A stretch of 64,000 nt of DNA from Patiria pectinifera (lineage: Eukaryota > Echinodermata > Asteroidea > Valvatida > Asterinidae): contig CM057129.1 in the NCBI GenBank assembly GCA_029964075.1, forward strand, positions 25,597,430-25,661,429, in the 5' to 3' direction. Position numbers and translations under genes: made by a program. Below are positions 22,565 to 33,704 of this stretch, piece after piece; position 1 is the first letter of the stretch, and every line of letters starts with the position of its first letter. The notes under the pieces are model-generated. The model searched no databases and had not been told where the DNA came from. It was given only the letters and a program-made list of their open reading frames with translations.

Positions 22565-22708
22565 GCAGTCATTTTCGGTTCGATCGCTCGGAGCGCGCCG
22601 CGGGGGGTATGGTGTAGGAGCGGAACGATAGTATGCGCATGCGTACAAGTGCAAGTACGTACCCCCCGCGCGCTCCGAGCGATCGAACCGAAAATGACTG
22701 CGATCATT
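22565..22708. repeat. Inner palindrome in the right arm of element Z
   Basis: Arms begin cgcagtcattttcggttcga and cover ctcggagcgcg on both sides of a loop of about 50 bp holding tatgcgcatgcgtac. The left arm of Z lacks it, so it arrived after Z formed. It is probably a small foldback insertion using ctgcga as part of its target. Confidence 0.6.
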
Positions 22709-23329
22709 CTGCGCGCGTGCACGTTTCAAGTGTCAGGTTGGCTCAGTGCGGAAAGGGCATATTTTTCATCATTTTGGCCTAAAAACAGACAGAATCCACC
22801 GATGTTTGTTTGGTGCACATAACGTGAGTATGTCATGAGGTATTGTACGGAGTTTAGGGGCAAACTGTGCAGCGGTTCTGTGGGAAAAAGCTTGGTTGGG
22901 ATGGACGTTTTTGTACTTAATTAGTGTTTTGTGTTGACAACAATTTTGCGGGGTTCTAACTCTATGAGGCTCCACTACGTGGAGCCTCATAGTTCTAGGA
23001 GTAATTGACGACAACATGCAACACGAAATATAGATGGCGATCACCGCGCGATGTACCTGTGTACCGTCCGTGAACGCACAAGGCACAGAACCAACCGTAA
23101 ACCGCATAGGAAAAATCGTAATTTCTACCCCAAGCAACTGTTCAAAATTACAAAAAAAGTGTCATTAGAAATGATTAGAAAAATAGAATTGAGAGAAGTC
23201 TTCTTTTGTTAAAAGGTCTTTTTTTGAGTAGGTCTCATAAGAAACACCCTAGCCCCATAATGTGGCCAATTTACTGGACTACCTCCGTAAATAAAGGCCA
23301 CACTTCCACCAGTGATGTAGTGCCTTGAT

Positions 23330-23460
23330 GCTGGGCCTTGGCCTTAAGGCTGGATTTTAGGGCCTTGGCCTTGGCCTCGAGGCTTGAGGGCAAAAGCCTT
23401 GGCCTTGGCCTTGGCCTTGAGGGTTCAGGGCCTTGCAATTTTGAGTCAAGGCTCTTCAAG
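23330..23460. repeat. GGCCTT-rich low-complexity tract, copy 1
   Basis: Repeats of ccttgg/ggcctt with interspersed cctcgaggcttgag. A similar tract lies at 24395-24535. The A/K-rich or A/L-rich open frames across it are repeat translations. Confidence 0.7.
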
Positions 23461-24013
23461 GCCCATAGATTTTTGCATTTTCCAGATAAATCTGTTCGAA
23501 ATTTTGCCGTTACCATTTTAATCGTATTACCATGGAGGAGGGAAGCACCCTATAGATTTGTGTGTTGGGCACACTTCCACTTTTGTAGCATCACATTTTG
23601 TTACCATTGTAGTAGATTTGCTGCAAAAATATTCCGTACACTTGTGGGGCTAATGAGATGATCACTTTAATTGCATATAACTATGGAATAGATCTGATTG
23701 GCTGTATATGTCTCCCTGATAAGTGCCAAAGATTTGCATGTATCTGTTTTAGATAATGCTGATATTTCTGACCATGTTGGGCCAGCAAATCAAAATTTCC
23801 CAAATCAGTTTCTTGAATCCCCCTTTTGTTACACTTGGGAGAATTGTGTGTCCAGATAGAAGTAAATCATCATTTTGTTTAGTTAAACCATATTGAAGAC
23901 CTGAACTTATACTTTAATAGATACAATGCAGTCATAAAACGGTGTAGGCCTATGCGAGCATGTTGATTGCAATTAAAGAAATGTTGTTTTTCGTAACGAG
24001 CAATTCGTGATGA

Positions 24014-24334
24014 TAAGGGCGGATCCAGGGGGGCCAAAAGGGGCCATGCCCCCCCCCTAAAAAAAACCACCAAAAACGAAACCATTTTTTTTTTTATGTG
24101 ACGTAATAAAGGCAGGCAATGAATACACCACCATCTTTTCCTCAAAAAACATTGGTTAAAGTGGTCAGAAATTGCCTCAAATCGCACCACAGAGCATCTC
24201 GAATCCAAAAAAATTTCGGGGTCCTTAAGCGGGCCCCGAAGCCCAAGCTGTAATTTTTTGACCCACTTTTTTGGGGGTGACCAAAATTTCTTTGCCCCCC
24301 CCCCTCCGCAAATTGTGTTCTGGATCCGCCCTTG
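24014..24334. mobile_element. hAT-type MITE, CAAGGGCGGATCCAG family, copy 1
   Basis: Ends (T/C)AAGGGCGGATCCAG and the inverted CTGGATCCGCCCTTG, with perfect 8-bp TSD cgtgatga at 24006-24013 and 24335-24342. 321 bp, non-coding, with C/G runs just inside both ends. Copies 2 and 3 lie at 28886-29191 and 49195-49438. Confidence 0.8.
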
Positions 24335-24394
24335 CGTGATGATGTGTCACTCATGTGACTATAATTAGTTCTATATTAGTGGTCATTTCATAAA

Positions 24395-24535
24395 ACAGGG
24401 CCTTGGCCTTGGCCTTGGCCTCGAGGGTTAAGCCTTGGCCTCGAGGCTTGAGGGTCAAAGCCTTGGCCTTGGCCTTGGCCTTGAGGGTCAAAGCCAAAGC
24501 CTTGGCCTTGGCCTTGAGGGTCAAAGCCTTTGCTC
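24395..24535. repeat. GGCCTT-rich low-complexity tract, copy 2
   Basis: Same composition as 23330-23460, with repeated cttggccttgagggtcaaag. No gene content. Confidence 0.7.
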
Positions 24536-24879
24536 CAACACTGACTTCCACCATGTACAAAAACATGTAGAACTTTGTCAAATTTTGATTTTCAAATTTA
24601 GGCTTAGTTTGTAGTTTATTTTTGCTTTAGAATCATACCCTCTTATACTTAGTTATAGGCTAATCAGAAAGTGCTGCCTTTTTCAGATGTCTATTTTTCG
24701 TGAAATTTCCAGATTCGTTTGCACACATTTGCGTATCAAAATTTCAACATGAAATTTCACGAAAATTAGATATCATGTGGCTCTTATAATCTACATATTC
24801 ATTTTTGCTACCTACAGATGCTAAGCCTAAGACTTAAGGTTTGTCATTAGTAAGGTAAAAGCCCACAGTAGACGACGCC

Positions 24880-27800
24880 ATGATGTCACTGGAGAGAAGT
24901 ATGAGTCCCGGTTCCATGGCAACCAGTAGTATCACAAGCAGTCAGATTGACCGAGCCCGACCACCTGGGTCACTAGAGGAGTGGTTGGAGAAACAAAATA
25001 TGAAATGGGTAGGTACAACTGTTGGTAAGAAGGTATTACCGAAATATAAGACATTCAAAGGATAATTTGCAAATTAACACTCAAGAGCAAAACTGCCAAA
25101 ATATGAAATACTAGCCCATTTGATTGTAAATAAATAACAGTCTGAAACATCCTGTGAAATCGTTGAGCCTGGTATGCTGTCATTCTCAAGAAAAGAGGAC
25201 TAATGACGGGTAGGACCTGCAAAGCTGAGAACAAACCGTTTTTTTTCTCTGCAAGCCAATCAAACATTTCCAACTGAGTGTATCGATAATAAAATAAGGC
25301 CATGTTATGTCAAGCTATATGCCATTTTTTCCAAGTACTGCTATTCAAGTATGAGTACTTTGATGATTGAGTAATTTGAGTACAACTTCGACATGTCAAG
25401 TACGAGTACTTTGCTGCCTGAGTATGAGTATACCGTCATTTCGAGTATGAATACTTTGACATTCCAGTACAAGTACTCTAAAAAAAAAAGTACTCGAGTA
25501 CGAGTACAACAACACTGCTAACTCCCTAAGTATTTTTGCTAGGATGCAACATTAATCCTGCAAAATCCTCCAATTGCCTCCATGTGAAAATTGCATACAG
25601 CCTCAATCCTGCAAAATCCTCCATTATTTCTTGAATGTGGTCCTTGGAGGGGTGACCACTGCCTCAATCCTGCAGAATCCTCCAGCAATTTCTGTCAATA
25701 TGTTGAGGCCGAGCCAGTGACATCCTGGAGCAGTGCGGAGGATTTCAAGTATATTTAGTTCTTAAGTTATGCACGACTGAGCATAAACATTACACAAGGT
25801 CCGGCTTAAGGGCTTGACACAGTGCATCCTCCAAAATCAGCCACATACTTTGAGTTTGACATATAGCCTCATCCTGCAAAATCCTCCATTTTGCAAAGAG
25901 GATTTTGGAGGATTTGAGAAGGTCAGGGTTACGGACACAATTCTAATGATGTTGCAATAACTGCCATCAGTCGCCATGTAAAATGGATTGACAATGCCAG
26001 TGGAAAATAAGTAAAAGACATTATTTATTTATTGTGCAGGCACGGGCTAAATGGGATGTCACGGAATTTCATCTACAGTGAAATCTTGATAAGTCACACC
26101 TGAAGGGAACAGGTTCAAACTTTGACTTAAGCAGAGTTTTGAGTTAAGCAGGGTTGTATATCATTGTTATACTACTGAAGGCAATGGATTCTTTCTTTGA
26201 CTAAACAGTTGTTTTGAGTTATCAGAGTTTGACTTATCGAGATTTCACTGTATATGGCAGTGAAAGGGTTCATGAAATGTTTTGATTATTGTGACTTTTT
26301 TTCGTCAGGAGGACTGGCCAATTATTGAGGACGATGACGGCAAGTTTGATGTGACATCAGAGAAGAATCTTCTTGGAGAAAAGGGGGATATCTTGGACAC
26401 GTTACGTGATCATGCACGTATCTTTTGTTAAATTCTATTGTTTTGAAACACATTCACAGGATAGTTTGACTTTTGAGGATTCTGTCTGAATGATCATTAA
26501 GAATTGAGTTGTTTAATCTTAAACGTTTGTCCATGGCATGTGCAACCTGGAGCAAGTTGCATCAGGAACTAAGGTTAACCATAGTTTGCTGGTAAATAAA
26601 TAATGGTTGGACAAGTCTAGATGTCTATTTGCAACCAACCTAGTGAGGTTGGTTACATTGCTAGTTGCAATAGCCACACGCATTACACAAGGTGAGTAAA
26701 AAAACAACAACCAAATGTCGGCCCATTGTTTTAGTGAAGTTCTGCATGTAGCACTTTCAAAATCAAGGATATGAAAGCCCAATTCATGGGCTTTCTTTTA
26801 GTACAAGAATCATTCAAATCACTCACATACTTTTTCAAGTTACAGACTTTTAAACACAACCACCATTTTAAAGTTCTGTCCACGGATCCCAAAAAGGTAA
26901 GTGTTCTTTCAGCAAAACGAAAACAAATCACATAGGTATGTTTGTGAATTGTTTTCGGTTTGCTGAAAGAATGCACACCTTTTGTGTGATCTATGGACAG
27001 AACTTTAAAATTCCGTAACTTAAAAAGTACGTAAGTGATTTGAATGATTCTTGTACTGAAAGAAAGCTTATGAATTGGGCTTTCATATCCGAGATTTTGA
27101 AAGTGCTACATGCAGAACTTCAATAAAACAATAGTTCCAACATTTGGGTTTCGTGTTTTTTTACTTACCCTGTATTCAGTTGCTAATGAAAAGTTTCCCG
27201 GAGCTTTGTCCGGAAGATTGCTCTGTATTTGTCCCAGACATGCTCCGGGAAAATTTTCATTAGCAACGGCTTGACACACCAATGCTGATATTTTCATTGT
27301 GGGAAGATTGCAGGGAAGTTGTTCGAAATTCTGCAATTTGTACCCGACACAATGTCTGCAGAACTTGTCCCAGATATGAATTGAGATGGGCCCTGAGACG
27401 ACCTTTGAGTTGTAGTAAAGAATGTTTTGATGATTGAGTGCCGATGGAGCTTCGCTCGTACCCCCCGCCCTGCAAACAGGACGCTGGGATACTCTGATGA
27501 ATTCACGCTTTGATTGGTTGGATTTTGCGTTACCAGTCACTGCGCGTCATCAATGTCATGACTCTGCAAGGTTTAAAACGGCCGTTAAGACTGATTCATT
27601 ACTCTTTTATTCCAGTTTAGAGATGTTTTTTGTTTTTTTTTCTCGTTGAAAAGCGTAATAATGTAGGAAATTCTGTAAAACTTATCTGTGTTGTAAATTT
27701 ACAATTCCCGTCACTTGCTCAGGCTCCGTTTCGAATCACGAACGGTCGGATTGCATCATGCGACGCTCAAAATTGTGTCCACATGGTCCGCAATGAAACA

Positions 27801-30800
27801 GAAATCACATCCAGTATGGAATGTGCGTAATTCTATGGGGAAGTTTTCGGATAGCATTTGCACACATTGGCTAATGCGGTCGTGAACAGCTGCAGCCAGA
27901 TGCTTTATACATAGGTCATAGGCCACTTCCTTCACAAGATTCTGTGAAGCTCATCAGAGTATCCCAGCGTCCTGTTTGCAGGGCGGGGGGTACGAGCAAA
28001 CGATGGAGTAAAGAAAACAGTTTTGTCAGTTTCTTAATGTATGAATGATCAGCTCTACCTATGCACATGTTGGATAACTTAGAGTCTAAACTGGACCTAC
28101 TTCAAGAGCATTTAGACGTCTATGCCAGCCAGATAGTTACCTCAGAGGCTCCGTCCTACCGCTGGCAAAATAATCTATTCCATTCACCAAGCGCTGGTAA
28201 GCAAACATAATGTTTTTGGTACAATAGTATACAATGTACAAATAATGAATGTTTATGAGTGCAATGGCGAGAATATTTTCACGAGTTGAAAGTTTGAATG
28301 TTCTATTCAACGAGGCGAAGCCTCGTTGAACGGAGCATCCCATCTTTCAATGAATCAAACTATTCTCACCACTGCACGAATGCAAAACATTCAGTATTTG
28401 TTTTATATAACATCCAAGTACATCTTTGTCATTCGATTGGAGGATAAACCTTAAGAACAAACAAACTCACATATTGTATCATATCCACTACCTTTTCTTC
28501 AGCTTGTTCGAGGTTAGCAAAGGTTTAAAAGTCAAGTCATTGACAATACTGCAAATTAACATTGTAAGTTCTTAAAATAATAATGCAAAAAAAATCATCA
28601 AGGCAACTGCATCAATTAGTCCTGCCGCAAGTCCATCACCAGTTACCCCGTCCCAAGTCAAGTCACATGCTATTCAAACGAACTGTGACAAATGAAGGCG
28701 TTCCTTGTTAATTGTGCTCATCTCCTGTTCTTTGTGACTGGACTTGCGGATTGACTTGTGACAGGACTTGTGATGGGGTTTGGGTACAACCTGTGTCATT
28801 AGGACGCATATAGGCAGGAAACTTTGCCACTAATTGCTTGTTTACCAACAAGGAGTAAATGGGTACTAGTATGGACACATTTTATCAAGGGCGGATCCAG
28901 GGGGGGGCCAAAGGGGGCCATGGCCCCCCCCCCCCCAAAACGAAACCATTTTTTAAATTTCTTTTATGTGACATCGCAAAAAAGGCAGGCAATGAGTACA
29001 CCACCATCTTTTCCTGGTTAAAGTGGTCAAAAATTGCCTCAGATTGCACCACAGAGCATCTAGAATCCAAAAAAATGTCAGGGCCCTTAAGCGGGCCCCG
29101 AACCCCACGCCGGAATTTTTTTGACCCACTTTTTTGGGGGACCAAAATTTTTTTGGGCCCCCCCAAAAAGTGTGTTCTAGATCCGCCCTTGCATTTTATT
29201 ACATGTAGTACTTTACAGGTACGATGGGTAGGGGTAATAATAACAACAACTTGATCAACTTATTGGTGGTTACGTATGCTTATAATCATTTGTAGGGGAA
29301 AACAGCCCCATTCTTAACAAACAAAAGAAGCAAATTTGTACAAAAATGTCAAATAAAATCATTTTGTAGTTGCATGATAAGGAAAGCTGATGGGACAGTT
29401 TCTATTGTGCAACAAAGTATTCTTGATCACTCTACTTTCTGACCTTAAATTTAAATAACTGTTTAATTCGTAATTTCTTTTTTTTTTTACCAGTTTTCCA
29501 AATTGAATGAGAAATTTTCTAACTTTATTAACCCTAACTTCCAGCCTTATACCCATTCTGGCAAATTCCAACACCCATAAGGGAAATTGTACACACACAC
29601 TGTTGGACTTAGTTTCTGGAGGTATGCCAAGCCCAATGTAAAAGACCATCTGTTTAGGGGTACTGTACCTATCCCAACAGATTTAAACAAAGCCTGCTGT
29701 TGAACTTTGATGGGTTGAGTTCGTTGAGGGTTAAAGTTCATACAGAAACTTTTCTTTCTCATTAAACGTAATCTTCAAGAACTAAGCAGTAACCTTTTAC
29801 TCACCTTAACTTCTTTGCAAAATGCTGATCTTTATTCTTCTTGTATGCTTTCTTTCCACTGTGTCCTAATTACTGCTTATTTAACGCTGCTTTTTTTTGC
29901 TGATGCTTCATTAACCAGGGCTGGTGGTGTATAAAGAAGGTATACAAAGCTTGACTTTTCATGAATTATGCGTGTGTATTTTTGGAGCTTTTTTTCAGTG
30001 TGTCAACTTCCACAAACCTCAGGGAATGCACTTTTGAATTTTACCAACATGAAAGGCATATAGGATCATTTGCATATATCTAAATATAACCTAGTGAATT
30101 TTTGTCAAAAAGCTTATTTGTATTAAAGATCGTACTGGTACACATCACCATGTGAAATTATTCCGTCTGGCTTGTTGTCATTTTATTCGAAAAAAATCAT
30201 GAATTGTAGGTGATTTCCAACGATCAGTCAATTGACAGATCGTTGGAAATAAAGAGTTATAATGACAAAATCGTGTTTCATGATCAAAAGGTTATGCATG
30301 GTTTTTCACCGTTTTCTCGAAAAGTGTAATAATATCCACTAAGATGACACTTCAACAGGTTATAGGTTTGTAACATTCTTCTTTGGATTTTGAGTGGTGT
30401 TTTTATTGGAAACAAACAAAACGCATGAAAAGCAAATGGACCTATATGCCTTTTTACATTGTTTGACATATTTTCTTTGTGTGATTCTTGTATTGTCACA
30501 ACTTAACAATCGCAATTTGAAGATGTGAAGGAATGAAGGAATGTATCAACCTGGAGGAATTTGGGCCCAAGTTCATGGCTATGCTCACCGTTAGCGAAAA
30601 ATCTCCGCTAAGTGTAGCAGAAAATTATGTGCTTGCGGACGGTTACCCTATTTCACGGGATAGCGTCGAATTTTGGTTATTGGCCTTTTTCCTCTTTGGC
30701 TAATTTAAATAATAAAATATGTTCTTTCTTCTTTTTTTGCACACTTTCTGTTTGTTGCACACTTGACAAATGTGGTGTGTGATGTTCTGCACCCTGGTTT

Positions 30801-33672
30801 CGGCACAAACACTTTCAACTTTAGGAATTTTTGATTGTTGATCTGAAAAGAAAGCTCATCCTTTTACTTATGGTATGTCCTTGACAGAAAAGGCCATTTT
30901 GGAAATTAGACACGAATAATTATTTCTCTTTTCCTTTATTTTTCAATTTGAAATGTCTTCCTGAAATTTGTCTTCAAATCTTGGTCTAAAGTTTGACAAA
31001 ACTGACTTTGTTCAATTGGATTATTTTAGTGATGGAGAAGGCATTAGAGTCCAATGCAGTGAAGGCCAGTCAACGACAACGGAAAGACAAGACCAAGGAA
31101 ATGAGAGCTCTTATCTTAGGCAGTAAAGCAAGAAGTGTGGAGGTAAATTAGTGGTCAAGTAGTCTGTACCTTTCTTCATTTACACCCACTTCAGAATGGC
31201 GTTCCAAAGTTGCACCAAACCAAATTAAGATGATAATTTGGATTACGTACATGAACAGTTTGGAACAGTTGAGAGCAACTGTGATGAAAGATCGATTATT
31301 ATTCATAAGATGGAATTCGCACCGGGGTGATGCAAATTCAAAATTGAGAGGTCGTGGGTTCGAGTCCGACCAAAGTACATGTACATTTGTAGTTTGTGAA
31401 TTATTCTTACAATCACTTGGGACAACACTGAGTATACAGTGTTTATAAAAATATGTTGGTGAAGGGCAAAACCCAATATTGAAAGATCAAATGTTGCTGT
31501 CACTCGGAACAACTCCGGATCCCAGAGGTGACAAGATCACTCAAAAGCTGGGAGAGAGTATGACAGTGCGAGCGGCAAAGACCATCATAATGTAACCATG
31601 GCTGGCCCTGGGGACGAGGGTGTCTTTTTTGGTCGATGGCCTTGGGTCTTGTTTTTGCAAAAGGAATGTGTTTCATTCATGCAGAACCACGATGCGCAGT
31701 GCTATTACGATCTTTGCGCAGAACTGAAGGCGCCAAAACGCTTAACCCAGACAAGAAAAAAATCCCCCAAATGTATTTTTAGAACAATTTGGCGTGAGGC
31801 ATGTGATTATGATTGTCCGACGTGTGAGTGTGTGACTAGACCTTTTGGCGTATGACGTATGCTAGAGGCGTGAGGCTTGGTAGGTCTGGGCTCTGGAGTC
31901 TAATCATTGGAAAAGTTAATACATAAACTTCGTCTGACTGAGACCCATATTTATGTCAACTAGTCCTTCTCATAGTTTGAACCAGCGGGACTCTGGAACC
32001 CGGTTTGAAATGGTTGATACAGAGTTGGGTTGAAATATTGAGTTCCATGACAAAGTATTTATAAGAAAAAATACGTACGTAATCTAGTGCTTATCAAGAC
32101 CGACAAAAGTAGCATCATTTTACACTTGTCGGTTTTGTTAAAACCTACGAAAATTATACTTCTGTTTTTCCAGTATTGTTCATGGGGTAATTATCTTTGT
32201 GTTTTACTTGTTTATTATTTTTCTTTGACAGACAACCACCTTCCCAGGGTTCAGTAGGAAAGAGCTGACGGAGTTACCGCATGGGTTAGAAGCACCACAG
32301 ATACTGGACAGAATCACCAAGGCACAAGACTTTAATGTAAACACCCTGGTTCTTATGGCTTCTTAAAATTTATTGCTATGGATTTATTTGGCAAGCTCGT
32401 ATCAGATCAGTTGTGAAATGTCCCCTGTAAAATAATATGAAACCAAAGAATAACTTTCAGGAACCTTTAAGGAACTTTTGTAAAATAAAATTTAAAATTA
32501 TTGGATGAAAAATTTTAAGTGAAATTAAAATTCGCTTCGTTTATTTTATAACTTAGGAATATTCTAAAACTGTAAACTGAACCTTTTATCTGGAAATTAT
32601 GCATTTCCTGAGTCTAAAATTGAAATGTCAAGGTGATGTTTTGCGTTGACCATGGTTTCGAGGTGTAAACAATTTTGGTAAATTTTTGGACATGACAGAC
32701 ATTTAAAGTTGATTGAACTTTCACTTCATTTTTTGTTGACTAAGCTTTCCCATGTACTTTACTCCAGTCTGGTTTTAGTAAATTCTGGAAGAAGTTGTTT
32801 TTATCGGAAGCCTCAGTGGCTGTCATGCAGGACGCTTTCTGGTGGTTCTTCATCCAAGAATACGAGGTGAGTAGATTATATCTAGTGGCGGGAGAAATCA
32901 GAGATTTCAAAATCCGATTTTCCTAAGTTTTTTCAAACCAAATTTAACGGTTATCCTATTTCACCGGAAGTTTTCATTCAGCTCACACCCGTGACTGGTT
33001 GGTTTTGAATATCTGGTTTTCAAAATCCAAACCAAATAGTGGAATTCAAACCGAATTTACAAATATCCGGATATTATTCCCATCACTAATTATATCTACA
33101 AAGGTTTGTACAATTGAGGGTTATTCTTTTTAAAAAAATGAATGTGTTCTTTAAATGTGCCGCAAACTATAATCTGCATCATAAACACAACTTTTGTAGA
33201 TGATATTAGTTTTATTTACCTTGATGTTTTTCTCGTTCACAGCCTAAGCGTAAGGCAGAGCAGAACAAGGTATTCAACAGGATCGCTGACAGCTTTGTAG
33301 CGCTCTTCACTAGCGTCAACCCAGACATCAAAGATAAATTCTTTGCTGTAAGTTAGAAAAAATGTCGGCCTGTTGGCCTGAAATTCTTGTATAAGTGGTG
33401 GTGTCCACACTGTTGTTTGATCAAATTTGTGGAAGAGCTTAGACAATGCATGCCCTGTTTGATATTAATAACATATTTCATATTTCAGAAGAAACTTCTC
33501 AGTCCTACGTTTTATTTTCACGAGGGTCAACAAAGAAATTGACTTTGGGGGATTTGGACCCTTGAACTCCAAAACACTGTACTGGCGCTCTACCAACTGA
33601 GCTATCCTATATTTGTTAAGTCACTATTATTATAAGATGGAATTTTTGCGTCGGGGTGATATAAATCAAATT

Positions 33673-33704
<32 letters not shown>

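Larger units (their letters stand above)
21680..23003. mobile_element. Element Z: 1.3-kb foldback transposon with 9-bp TSD and internal tandem repeats
   Basis: Ends TACTCCTAGAACTA and the inverted copy; perfect 9-bp TSD attgacgac at 21671-21679 and 23004-23012. The arms (about 300 bp, for example cgcaaaattgttgtc and ccaaacaaacatcggtgg) are close to identical. The right arm has extra insertions: a 31-bp near-palindrome tatgaggctccac/gtggagcctcata at 22964-22992, and an inner inverted repeat at 22565-22708. The interior has eight direct 61-62-bp repeats. No transposase. Confidence 0.8.

Noticed and set aside
26409-26430. Second U12-type donor (GTATCTTTT) after FAM227B exon 2
   Set aside because: One mismatch to the consensus and no TTCCTTAAC-like branch site before the exon 3 acceptor at 31029; an ordinary U2 intron fits.
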